NCBI RefSeq assembly: GCF_007483685.1
Contig: NZ_VMKN01000001.1
Span: forward strand, 1,600,393 to 1,664,392
From: Litoribacter populi
Lineage (GTDB): Bacteria > Bacteroidota > Bacteroidia > Cytophagales > Cyclobacteriaceae
Direction: 5' to 3'
Length of the DNA stretch: 64,000 bases
In this document: in pieces, positions 56,045 to 64,000 of the stretch
Numbering within the stretch: position 1 is the stretch's first letter
Layout of the letters: every line of letters begins with the position of its first letter
The notes under the pieces: generated by a model
What the model saw: only the letters and a program-made list of their open reading frames with translations
Told to the model about the DNA's origin: nothing
Database searches by the model: none
Program-made: the position numbers and the translations under genes

Positions 56045-56649
56045 TCCCATTAAGAATATCAAAAACAGAAGTAAATGAATTGCCATTGGGTCAGTTTGAA
56101 GGGGAGATTATCTTAATTGACGACTACAAAGACATTCCTGAATTAATAAGGGACTTTGGCCAGGAAAACAGATTAGGCTTTGACACCGAAACCCGGCCGG
56201 CTTTCCGAAAGGGAGTAATGTACGATGTGGCCCTGTTGCAGCTATCAACCCAAGAAAAAGCATACTTGGTACGCTTGAATCAAGTGGGCTTTCCTGATTC
56301 TCTGAAAGAGCTTTTGGAGGAACCTTCGATAGTGAAAGTGGGAGCAGCCGTAAGAGATGACCTTAAGGCCCTCAAGAAACTCAACAAGACTTTTCAGCCC
56401 CAGTCCTTTTTTGACCTTAATGAGGAACTCAAAAAAATAGGTTTCCATAACGTAGGCGTGAGAAATCTCAGCGCCATGGTGCTGAACATCCGGATTTCAA
56501 AGTCAGAGCAGGTCTCTAACTGGGAAGCCGACTTGCTCACCGAAAAGCAGAAACGATACGCAGCCACCGATGCCTGGGCCTGTTTGGAGATTTTTCATGA
56601 GTTGGAGAGAAAGGGGTATTTGGAGGAGTTGTTTAAGAGGGGATATTGA
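56041..56649 (+). CDS. RNase D-like 3'-5' exonuclease
   Basis: 202 residues. DEDDy exonuclease motifs: FDTETRP (Asp, Glu), VGAAVRDDLKAL (Asp), and YAATDAWACLEIF (Tyr and Asp). Only the exonuclease domain, no HRDC, so it is like the short 3'-5' exonucleases rather than full RNase D. Coupled to nhaC by an ATGA overlap. Confidence 0.88.
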   Translation: MIPLRISKTEVNELPLGQFEGEIILIDDYKDIPELIRDFGQENRLGFDTETRPAFRKGVMYDVALLQLSTQEKAYLVRLNQVGFPDSLKELLEEPSIVKVGAAVRDDLKALKKLNKTFQPQSFFDLNEELKKIGFHNVGVRNLSAMVLNIRISKSEQVSNWEADLLTEKQKRYAATDAWACLEIFHELERKGYLEELFKRGY

Positions 56650-56741
56650 GTACCATGTACCAAGTATTCCAGATTTTGACGTTTTTCTTTCTTAGTTAAC
56701 GCCTATAATGTATTTGTGGTAACCGATTAAACCCTTAAACA

Positions 56742-56782
56742 GTCCCCGAGACGCCTATAGCACAGCTATGCGTCTCGGGGAC
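56742..56782. repeat. Hairpin repeat, 13-bp GC stem, with TTAAAC flanks
   Basis: Arms GTCCCCGAGACGC (56742-56754) and GCGTCTCGGGGAC (56770-56782) are perfect; the loop holds ATAGC/GCTAT. Flanks repeat the attaaac/ctttaaac words of the 52711 element. Lies downstream of the IMPACT gene. Confidence 0.7.
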
Positions 56783-56783
56783 A

Positions 56784-57380
56784 TTAAATCTTTAAACTCA
56801 CCGATTTAATTTCATCAAGCTTTTCCATCACTACCTCATAATTAGCCTCTCTCACGCGTATTGCCATTTTGCAGGTGTTGTCGAAGTCTTGGGATTTGAT
56901 AGTAAGGTCGTAGTCTTTGATGAGACGCATGACATCGTTCATGTCCAGATAATCAAAGGTGAACTTGATGGGAATGGTTACTATTTCGGTGATGATTTCG
57001 TTGTTTTCTATGGCCTCAGCCGCTGCGGTTTTGTAAGCGGAAATCAATCCTCCGACCCCTAATTTAGTACCTCCAAAATAGCGAACTACGACAATTAGTA
57101 CATTGGTCAGATTGTAAGACCTTATCTGACCCAAAATGGGGTCTCCGGCAGAATGGTTAGGTTCCCCATCATCGTTAGCCCTAAATTGCTCCTGATCTTT
57201 TCCCAGCATGTAAGCATAGCAGTGATGGCGGGCATCATAATACTTTTTGCGTAGAGCCTCCTGTTTTTCCTTGATTTCCTCTTCATCGCTGACCGGGTAG
57301 GCAAAAGCCAAAAATTTACTTCCTTTTTCTTTATAAAGGCTTTCTGATTCTCTAGCAAGGGTTAAGTAGGTGTCGTCCAT
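56784..57380 (-). CDS. IMPACT/YigZ family protein
   Basis: 198 residues. The UPF0029 domain shows ARHHCYAYMLG, DDGEPNHSAGDPILGQI, and YFGGTKLGVGGLISAYKTAA, then a short C-terminal DUF1949-like part. It may regulate translation or nucleotide metabolism; role unclear. Confidence 0.88.
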   Translation of the reverse strand: MDDTYLTLARESESLYKEKGSKFLAFAYPVSDEEEIKEKQEALRKKYYDARHHCYAYMLGKDQEQFRANDDGEPNHSAGDPILGQIRSYNLTNVLIVVVRYFGGTKLGVGGLISAYKTAAAEAIENNEIITEIVTIPIKFTFDYLDMNDVMRLIKDYDLTIKSQDFDNTCKMAIRVREANYEVVMEKLDEIKSVSLKI

Positions 57381-57421
57381 AGGAGGTGCAAGTTACTAGA
57401 TTGAGATTCAGGAATCAATTT

Positions 57422-58300
57422 TCATCTCCAACTGATTAAAACCAGCGCTATTAATGACATGCCTACTCCGATCAAATTGATTGGCATTAATTTGTCCTTG
57501 AAAAAAGTAACTGAGACCAAGGTGCCGCTGATGATGATGCCAATGTTGACCAAGGGGTAGATAAGTGCGCCATTGCCGCCGAAAGCTTCCAGGCTTTTTA
57601 GGAGAAAGATCATGGAAAAGTAATTGGGGAGCCCCAGCATCAAGCCTCCCAAAATGGCTTTGCGGGATATGGTCAGCTTTAAATAAAATAACCTGCCAAG
57701 ACCCCAAAGGAATGTAAGGATAAAGATGGAGGTGACAAATACAGCATCATCAGCCGGGCTGAGATAGTTGATGTTGGCAAAATTGATTAAGGTATCCAGC
57801 ATGCCTCCTAAGAGGAAAATGGAAATGGGCAATAAAATAGCAGCACCTCTCGGAAGGGTAATGTCTCTTTTTTCTTTTTTTATGGAAGCCAGCACGATTG
57901 CCACTAAGGCCAGGACGATTCCCAGATAATTGAGGGATGTGAAAGCGGCTTGACCCTTAGAGAATATGAGCAGACTGAAGGAAACGGGGATGACCAGGGA
58001 AAGCTTAGAGGCAATAGCGCCAACTGTTACCCCAAAAAGCTGGGTTGTTCTTGCCATCAGGGTGAAGGTGAGAATGAAAGCAAAGCTTAGAAATACAGCC
58101 AAGTAGCCCCAGGAGGGAAAGGCTTCTATCTGGGTAAATGAGCTTTTCAAATCTGTGAAGTTAAAGAGTAACCCAGTGACTACGCAGAAAAAGTAATTCA
58201 TGGTAATGGCCGGAAAAGTAGGTATGCCCAGCCTGGGATAGAGGCGGAAAACCACAAAGATGAGCAGGTTTGCCAGGATACAGAGTAACAAATAAATCAT
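57422..58300 (-). CDS. DMT-superfamily (EamA-like) permease
   Basis: 292 residues from the ATG at 58300. An upstream ATG at 58390 would overlap the divergent glycosyltransferase start and adds an unlikely leader. Nine or ten membrane spans in two repeats. It resembles EamA drug/metabolite transporters; the substrate is unknown. Divergent from the glycosyltransferase. Confidence 0.82.
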   Translation of the reverse strand: MIYLLLCILANLLIFVVFRLYPRLGIPTFPAITMNYFFCVVTGLLFNFTDLKSSFTQIEAFPSWGYLAVFLSFAFILTFTLMARTTQLFGVTVGAIASKLSLVIPVSFSLLIFSKGQAAFTSLNYLGIVLALVAIVLASIKKEKRDITLPRGAAILLPISIFLLGGMLDTLINFANINYLSPADDAVFVTSIFILTFLWGLGRLFYLKLTISRKAILGGLMLGLPNYFSMIFLLKSLEAFGGNGALIYPLVNIGIIISGTLVSVTFFKDKLMPINLIGVGMSLIALVLISWR

Positions 58301-58352
58301 GGGCGGTAAAATTTGGAAGAAATAGGCAAATAAAAAAGTTATATTCGTCTGT

Positions 58353-59243
58353 ATGGTGCCATTAGTTACTGTTATCTGTACCTGTTGCAATCAGGAAGTC
58401 TTCATCCAATCTGCCTTGGACAGCGTTTTGGAGCAAAAAGGTGTGGAGGTTGAGCTTTTTGTGATTGATAATGGCAGTATGGATAACAGCAGAAAGAAAA
58501 TTGAGCAATGGGTCGCTGAAAATCCCGGCTTGGCTGCAAATCTGATTTTTAGAGATGAGGCGATCAACTATTGCCGCTCATTCAATGAGGCTTTAAAATT
58601 AAGCAGGGGTGAGTATTTGGTAGACCTTTCTGGTGATGATAAGCTGCTTGAAAGGCATCTGGAGAAGTCTGTTCAAAAGCTGCAAGCTAACCCTTCTGCG
58701 GCAATTTGCTTTTCTGACGCCATGATCGTGGAGGGGGGTAAAAAGCATGGTTTCTATGAGAAAAACCGCTTCGGTCCTCCAGTCATTGATTGTGGAGATG
58801 TGTACGAAAAAGTGATTTACCAGTATTGTATTTCTACTGTGACGATGGTGTTCAGGACCTCTTTTCTAAAAGAGGTTAGTGGTTATGATGAAAGCTTAGT
58901 GTATGAGGATTTTGATATTGTCTGCAGGCTAGCTAGGAAACACCCATTTTGCTTCAGTGAGCATGTGGGAGTGGAAAAAACTCAGCATGCTACTAATTTT
59001 TCCTTGCAGCAGTACAAATCTAAGGATTCTAAGTTTCTCTGGAGCACGCTCTGGGTTTGTCAAAAAATCCGAAAAATGAACCGCACCGAAACCGAAAACC
59101 GCAATCTATCCAAAAGAACCCTTCATGAAGCCAAACATGCCTTGTTATCAGGTAATAGGGAAGTGGCGAGGGAGTTTTTAGGGTTGGCCGAAGAGTTGGG
59201 GTATTTGGGAGTGAGGGGTCGGGTGATGAAAATGATTTGTTAA
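58353..59243 (+). CDS. Glycosyltransferase family 2
   Basis: 296 residues. VTVICTCCNQEVFIQSALDS and VIDNGSMDNS (DxD-like nucleotide binding), then DLSGDDKLLERHLEKS. GT-A fold that adds a sugar to an acceptor glycan or lipid. It stands alone; the substrate is unknown. Confidence 0.87.
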   Translation: MVPLVTVICTCCNQEVFIQSALDSVLEQKGVEVELFVIDNGSMDNSRKKIEQWVAENPGLAANLIFRDEAINYCRSFNEALKLSRGEYLVDLSGDDKLLERHLEKSVQKLQANPSAAICFSDAMIVEGGKKHGFYEKNRFGPPVIDCGDVYEKVIYQYCISTVTMVFRTSFLKEVSGYDESLVYEDFDIVCRLARKHPFCFSEHVGVEKTQHATNFSLQQYKSKDSKFLWSTLWVCQKIRKMNRTETENRNLSKRTLHEAKHALLSGNREVAREFLGLAEELGYLGVRGRVMKMIC

Positions 59244-59245
59244 AT

Positions 59246-59468
59246 ACGAGGTACTATTTGTTAAGTACGAGGTACGAAGGACGAAGAAAAATTTAAAATA
59301 AAAATAAGGTAACAGAGTTTCACAGAGTCTTGTTCGTGGAGAAATTTTGGGAAACTAGTTTTTTAAAATTTCCTTTTCTGCGAAGTGGCCTTCCCGATCC
59401 ATTTCATTACTCGGGACTATGCCGTGAAACTCCTTTTAAAACTCGGTGTAACTCTGTGTCCCTTTTTT
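59246..59468. repeat. Cluster of dispersed intergenic repeats
   Basis: Contains tacgaggtac units (59246-59286), AACAGAGTTTCACAGAGT (59311-59328) and its reverse form near 59436-59464. The same three families occur elsewhere in this window. Confidence 0.6.
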
Positions 59469-59473
59469 TCTAG

Positions 59474-60745
59474 CTAACCTACAATCACCTCTAAGATTCC
59501 GTCTTTGCGGAAGTAGGTCTGAGCAATGCGCTGGACGTCGTCGGAAGTGAACTGGCGGATGAAGGCAAGTTGATCTTCGTAAAAATCGTATGAGAGGCCG
59601 GCTTGGTTGACGTTTTTGAAGCGGCTGATCAGGTCAAAAGCTGAACTGAAACTGGATAGAAAGTGGCCAATCATGTAGTTTCTTAGGGTTTCCAGCTCAT
59701 CTGGTCCCACCTGGTGTTGCTGTAGCTTTTCAATTTCAAGATAAACCTCGTCAATTACTAAATCAGCATTTCCCTTTTGCACATCGGCCATGACAATCCA
59801 GTAATCAGATAATCTCAGGCTACCAATAGAGCTGTAGATTCCGTAGGTGTGGCCTTTGTCTTCACGGATATTCTTGATAAGTCGGCTGCCGAAATAGCCA
59901 CCCAAAATGGTATTGAAAACCGTAAGGGCATGGTAATCGGGATGTGTTTTGGGTATGAGGTGTTGGCCGAGACGAAGACTACTCTGCACGGCTTTTTCCC
60001 TGTGTTCAGCCAATCTGCGTTCAGGATAAATATCATAACCCGGAAGAGTACCATTCATTTCCAGAACTGAGAGGTCTTCAAAGTTTTTAGAAATGGCATC
60101 AATTTGTGAATCAGAAAGGTTTCCGGTAATGTAAATTTCAGGGTTGACCATTAAGGAGGTTTGGTAGAAATCTACCAAATCTTGTCTAAAAACATTTTTT
60201 ACATCTTCTTCTTCGCCTACAAATCCATATGGGTGGTTTTGGCCAAATAGGGCCTTGCGATAAAGCTGGTTGGCTCTTGCACCTGTTTCCTCTCTTTGGA
60301 TAGAAATAGTCAATTCCTTTTGAGATTTACGTTTAGCCAATTCCTTTTCTGGGAATACCGCTTCGGTAAACAATGATCTAAACACAGGAAGCACTTCCGA
60401 GAAATGTTTTTTAGTGGTAAGAAGAGACATACCACTTTGCTCAAAAGCACTGATGACATTCACCTCGGAGGCATAATGGTCAAAAAAGGTGTCGATCTCA
60501 GCCGAACTCATGCTTTTGGTTCCTTCCAACAGCATGTGTAGGGTAAAAAAAGGGACCAATGCTTTGCCAGGAGGCAAAAGGTGTTTGTTGGCTTCAGTGA
60601 TTACTTCCAGTTTTACCGCATCGATATGCGGGGTATGGATGAAGTAGAGGTTGATGCCGTTTTTTAAAGTATGCTTAGTAGGGTGGGTAAGGGTAATGTT
60701 TTCGGGTATCTTAAAGTCGGGTGCTTTGCTCCGGTCTAATGTCAT
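59474..60745 (-). CDS. M16-type peptidase-like protein, zinc motif absent
   Basis: 423 residues with the two-half M16 (pitrilysin) fold: LKNGINLYFIHTPHIDAVKLEV at the start and FNTILGGYFGSRLIKNIREDKGHTYGIYSS in the C-terminal half. The active HxxEH is replaced by H70-M-L-L-E74-G, so it should be catalytically inactive, like the regulatory B subunits of M16 pairs. It starts where porV ends (overlap of TAA and ATG at 60745), so it is co-translated with T9SS genes. Role may be structural or chaperone-like (inference). Confidence 0.85.
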   Translation of the reverse strand: MTLDRSKAPDFKIPENITLTHPTKHTLKNGINLYFIHTPHIDAVKLEVITEANKHLLPPGKALVPFFTLHMLLEGTKSMSSAEIDTFFDHYASEVNVISAFEQSGMSLLTTKKHFSEVLPVFRSLFTEAVFPEKELAKRKSQKELTISIQREETGARANQLYRKALFGQNHPYGFVGEEEDVKNVFRQDLVDFYQTSLMVNPEIYITGNLSDSQIDAISKNFEDLSVLEMNGTLPGYDIYPERRLAEHREKAVQSSLRLGQHLIPKTHPDYHALTVFNTILGGYFGSRLIKNIREDKGHTYGIYSSIGSLRLSDYWIVMADVQKGNADLVIDEVYLEIEKLQQHQVGPDELETLRNYMIGHFLSSFSSAFDLISRFKNVNQAGLSYDFYEDQLAFIRQFTSDDVQRIAQTYFRKDGILEVIVG

Positions 60746-61956
60746 TATCTTGGAATGTTATAGGCTAGTGAGAATCTTAACGTCTCAGCTAAAGGATGGT
60801 TTTGAACCTGTGGCACTAAATAGGAAAAATCAAATCCGAAGCGCTGGTAATTAAATCCCACTCCCATGGTGAAATATTTTCTGCCACCCTTGTTGATGTT
60901 TTCATGGAAATAGCCTGTTCTGACCATAAATTTCTGGTCATAGGCATATTCAGCGCCAAAAGAAATCATGAATTCCTGCATCTCCTCCCTGAATCCTCCT
61001 GGTGCGTCAAAGAAAGAACCAAACATCCCACTTATCAGCGGCCTATTTGGGTCACGTCCGCTTTCTATTACCAAATTACCTTGATTGTCAGTCACCAAAT
61101 TGCCTTGTTCATCTCTGGCGTAAATGGGAGGAGTTGGTACCATTAATTTATTGAGGTCGAAGGCCAAAGTCAGGCGGTTCATTTCATCCAACGGAAGGTC
61201 CAAGGCGGTACCTATTCTGAAGTTGGTAGGAATGTAATCGAGATCTTCGATGCTATTGTAAGTCAGTTTCGGGCCGATATTGGAGATATTTACACCCCAA
61301 GACCAGAAGGCTTCCTGACCAGCTATCGCCACCTCATCGCGATAATAAACACCGATGTCTGTTCCTACACTGACACCTGGACGACCTTCATTCCCGCCTC
61401 CCGCACCCACGTTTCCGCTTAGGTTGGAGTGAATAAAACGGGCTGAAATACCCAATGACAATACATCTGATAATTTCCTTGCATATGTACCACCTATGGC
61501 AATGTCTCTTGGGGTAAATTCACCAAGTTCATTTCCTCTGCCGTCGGTAAGTTGAATGTCACCCATATTGAAATAGCGCAGGTCTATCCCAAATGCGGAA
61601 ACATCATCAATTCTTTTATATCCAGTTAGGTAATTCAATGACATATCAGGTACTAACCTTCCTAGCCAGGGGCTGTAAGAAAGAGAAAAGCCCATTTGAT
61701 CATCAATGAAAGCTAGTTTGGCGGCATTCCAATGTGCGGAATTTGCATCGGGTGTGGTGGCCACACCCACGTCACCCATGGCGGAGTGGCGGCTATCCGG
61801 AGCAAAATTCAAAAATGGTACGGCTGTGGTGATTGGTCTACGGTTTCTGTCCTGTCCGGAAAGCAAAGCAGAGTTTTGCGCGTGCAGGGCGGAAGCCGTA
61901 AGAAGAAGCAAGGATAAAAAAGTAAATCCTTTTAAAGAGATTGAATTTATTTTCAT
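60745..61956 (-). CDS. porV: Type IX secretion outer-membrane protein PorV (LptO)
   Basis: 403 residues. Signal peptide ends LHAQN (about 27). FadL-like barrel with RRPITTAVPFLNFAPDSRHSAMGDVGVATTPDANSAHWNAAKLAF, the PorV signature, and the C-terminal RFGFDFSYLVPQVQNHPLAETLRFSLAYNIPR. It collects T9SS substrates after translocation and works with PorU. Its start overlaps the porU stop (61953-61956). Confidence 0.95.
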   Translation of the reverse strand: MKINSISLKGFTFLSLLLLTASALHAQNSALLSGQDRNRRPITTAVPFLNFAPDSRHSAMGDVGVATTPDANSAHWNAAKLAFIDDQMGFSLSYSPWLGRLVPDMSLNYLTGYKRIDDVSAFGIDLRYFNMGDIQLTDGRGNELGEFTPRDIAIGGTYARKLSDVLSLGISARFIHSNLSGNVGAGGGNEGRPGVSVGTDIGVYYRDEVAIAGQEAFWSWGVNISNIGPKLTYNSIEDLDYIPTNFRIGTALDLPLDEMNRLTLAFDLNKLMVPTPPIYARDEQGNLVTDNQGNLVIESGRDPNRPLISGMFGSFFDAPGGFREEMQEFMISFGAEYAYDQKFMVRTGYFHENINKGGRKYFTMGVGFNYQRFGFDFSYLVPQVQNHPLAETLRFSLAYNIPR

Positions 61957-64000
61957 TGAATAATTAGTTTCCCGCTCTTAGAATCAGAAGTTCCGTCGGT
62001 TTCTGACCGGAGCTCTAGTTTGTAAATATAAGTCCCTTTTGCCGGATATTTTGTTTTGGTATGCAAAAAAATCCATTCCAGGTCGTCAAGCTCCGCATCT
62101 GCATGAGGATAACGCTTGGAATAGGTGAAAATTTCACCTCCCCATAAATTGTAGACTTTCACATCAACCGAGATATCCTGTCCTGGCCGGTTGTGTTGTA
62201 GCCTAAACCTTGTGCTGCTGCTGGCTGGGTTGGGGTACACCGCTTTGCTGAGTATCTGAAGCTGCCTACTTCCTTCTACCCGAAACTCAAGGGTAGCAAT
62301 TGAGATATTTCCATAGAGATCATGTGCGGTGAATTCCAAGGTGTTGAGTCCCTCCTCAAAACCTTCCAAAATAGTAGCGATGGCGCCATTTTTATAGCCA
62401 TTGCCCAAGGCTCTATATTCGGCTGCCAAGATTTTTGGGGCTCCACCATTAAGAGATATCATGGGCTGCCAATCAGGGTTTTGCTCCGAAATGAAAATCC
62501 CGCTTTCATCCTTCAGAAAGATAAATAAAGGCGATTGGGTGGAGGAAATGATGCTTCGGTGATCCTCTGGGTCAAATAGACTTAATCGTATTTGGGGTCC
62601 CTCAAAGTCACTAGCTGGGGGAGGTTGATTCTGAATGAATACCTCCGAAGCACTAAAGGCAGTCTGGCCAGACTCGTCGTGTGCAAATATTTTTAGTTGG
62701 CCTCTCCCGAAATCTTGGACAGGCTCTGGAAGTATGAATTCCGTTTGCAACACGCCGTTTTCAATTTCCCCCGTACCTCTGAAGAGGGTTTGGTTTTCGT
62801 CCAGATAATTAGTTGAGGCTTCTGTATTTCCCAGCGTTTCTTTACGCTGGGGATGGTCGTAGAATGAAAGTGTAAAACTGCCATTGAAATTGGTCAAGTG
62901 GCTGCCTGTAAGAGGGTCGGTGATATGAGCTTTTAGGGCAGTATTTTCAAATGATCTTAGCGTATCGACTTGCACTTCTGAAATAGAAAAGTCCGGTAGA
63001 GAAGTGGCAAGTTCGGGCAAAGCTATCCGCATGGAGGGGTCTCCGATGAGGGAAAAGCTTTGGTTGTTTTGGCCCGTCGTGCCGTTATTTTTGGTCTCTT
63101 TATAGATTTCGCCTAAAGTAAGATTCTGGCCATAAGGCTTACGGAAAGCTGCTTCCAAGAAGGCCCTGTTGATGGCGTAATTAGAGGAGCTGAATACGGG
63201 TCTGCCTGTGGTTAGCAGGGCAATGGCACCTTTGTTGGGACGTATGAGCATTTCTTCAGCACCAGAGCGAAGAAATGGGCTATCTTGTCTTCCAAATTCA
63301 CAGGTGGCCGTTACCAAAATGGGCAGGTTGGCTTGGGTTGGCCAATCTTCAAGCTGGGAGACATGGAAAACCTGTTCTGCAGTGAGCACTTCCTCATTAC
63401 CGTGACCCACAAAGTTTATCAACAAGACACCTTCCCGGACCTGTTCAATCAGAGTTTTTGCAGCAGAAGGATAACGGTTGTTATTATGGTCCTTTTCAAA
63501 ATTATCCAAGTATAGTTTATTCAACCTGAGTTCAGGATGCTGCTCATGAAGGAAGTTGGCGTGGCGTTCCGAATCATTGAGGTGAAGGTGGTTGTCTCCG
63601 TCATCTGCAAAAAGGAGTACCTTTCTCTGCCACTCGCCTTTGCTTTTTTCGTCTTCATCGTATGCAATCAATTTGTCCACCATGTTTACCGCCTCCTGTA
63701 CGTTAATGGCGGGTAGGCGTCCAACACCAATTTGGAGATTATCGTCCTCAAAGCCCAGTTGAGCAAAAAAATCATCGCTGCTGAAAGTTGCTAGAGGATT
63801 TAGGCTTTCTGGGGAAGTGAAGGTAGGAACTAGGTTTGGTCTTCCACCAACGATTCCTTTATAGTCGAAGGTGCCTTTGCCGAAGAAAAGGACATGCTGC
63901 AACTGACCCCCTTGGTGGTATTCATTGGCAATGAAGTTTCTGACAGCGGAAACATCCCGGTTGCCATAACCCCATGAGTTATAAATTTCATCCAAAGTCA
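61953..64000 (-). CDS. porU: Type IX secretion sortase PorU (partial, 5' end outside the window)
   Basis: The reading frame is open to the window edge, so the start is missing; about 680 residues are seen of a usual 1100 or more. The gingipain-like C25 domain is present: FGKGTFDYKG, INFVGHGNEE (His198 of the visible part) and TATCEFGRQDSP (Cys232). The C-terminus YPNPASSSTRFRLQHN and KVYNLWGGEIF and the end SKSGKLIIQ form a T9SS-like C-terminal domain. PorU cuts the sorting signal and attaches cargo to the cell surface. First gene of porU-porV-M16 in this window. Confidence 0.93.
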   Translation of the reverse strand, partial: TLDEIYNSWGYGNRDVSAVRNFIANEYHQGGQLQHVLFFGKGTFDYKGIVGGRPNLVPTFTSPESLNPLATFSSDDFFAQLGFEDDNLQIGVGRLPAINVQEAVNMVDKLIAYDEDEKSKGEWQRKVLLFADDGDNHLHLNDSERHANFLHEQHPELRLNKLYLDNFEKDHNNNRYPSAAKTLIEQVREGVLLINFVGHGNEEVLTAEQVFHVSQLEDWPTQANLPILVTATCEFGRQDSPFLRSGAEEMLIRPNKGAIALLTTGRPVFSSSNYAINRAFLEAAFRKPYGQNLTLGEIYKETKNNGTTGQNNQSFSLIGDPSMRIALPELATSLPDFSISEVQVDTLRSFENTALKAHITDPLTGSHLTNFNGSFTLSFYDHPQRKETLGNTEASTNYLDENQTLFRGTGEIENGVLQTEFILPEPVQDFGRGQLKIFAHDESGQTAFSASEVFIQNQPPPASDFEGPQIRLSLFDPEDHRSIISSTQSPLFIFLKDESGIFISEQNPDWQPMISLNGGAPKILAAEYRALGNGYKNGAIATILEGFEEGLNTLEFTAHDLYGNISIATLEFRVEGSRQLQILSKAVYPNPASSSTRFRLQHNRPGQDISVDVKVYNLWGGEIFTYSKRYPHADAELDDLEWIFLHTKTKYPAKGTYIYKLELRSETDGTSDSKSGKLIIQ

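Noticed and set aside
1-64000. tRNA, rRNA or CRISPR
   Set aside because: No cloverleaf, rRNA core words or regularly spaced direct repeats were recognised by eye; a tool search could still find a tRNA.

Overview
The window looks like a chromosomal segment of a Bacteroidota bacterium, most likely order Cytophagales (Cyclobacteriaceae-like). Evidence: porU and porV of the type IX secretion system (T9SS), a gliding-type C-terminal domain (T9SS type B sorting) protein, a TonB-dependent receptor paired with a DUF4249 protein, DUF6266 and DUF4494 families, a 7TMR-DISM receptor, TAnnTTTG-type promoter elements, and almost no Shine-Dalgarno sequences. No rRNA, tRNA or CRISPR array was seen.

Layout. 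0.1-3.5 kb: minus-strand operon of a secreted esterase, a glycoamylase-like (GH144-type) glycoside hydrolase and a secreted metallophosphoesterase, with a structured leader. 3.9-5.8 kb: 7TM receptor fused to a transposase-type zinc ribbon/HTH. 6-10.6 kb: flavin reductase, SppA, FolK, a DUF4242 protein, FabD. 10.7-13.5 kb: T9SS type B protein. 13.7-17.1 kb: sdhCAB from a recognisable promoter. 17.3-21.7 kb: sodium symporter, GNAT and PLP racemase operon, then two outer-membrane barrels. 21.7-25.1 kb: sugar porter, PfkB kinase, Gfo/Idh/MocA oxidoreductase. 25.2-32.7 kb: small membrane protein, LTA-synthase-like sulfatase, SDR, PEP carboxylase, lipoprotein, Nudix.

The most unusual part is 32.7-38.4 kb, an integron-like cassette array. 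A frameshifted tyrosine recombinase is followed, in the same orientation, by three cassettes: a secreted unknown protein, a membrane-anchored unknown protein, and a HigBA toxin-antitoxin pair. They are separated by long imperfect palindromes bounded by CCATAAC and GTTATGG/GTTGGGC, which have the layout of attC sites. One of these sites is split inside its 7-bp core by a complete group II intron of about 1.85 kb (33607-35458) on the opposite strand. Removing the intron in silico restores the core. The recombinase has Xer-like spacing of catalytic residues and not the longer IntI spacing, and the array is transcribed in the same direction as the recombinase, so it is not a textbook integron.

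38.5-50.6 kb: cupin, DUF6266, outer-membrane barrel/TonB receptor/DUF4249 operon, AHSA1, HD protein, SDR, DUF4494 and a membrane patatin. 50.6-64 kb: CPA2 antiporter, Mpo1-like protein, FAD oxidoreductase/NhaC/RNase D-like operon, IMPACT protein, DMT permease, glycosyltransferase, and the porU-porV-M16 operon, with porU cut by the window end. Intergenic spaces carry several families of short dispersed repeats. All functional calls come from reading motifs by eye; no database search was run.
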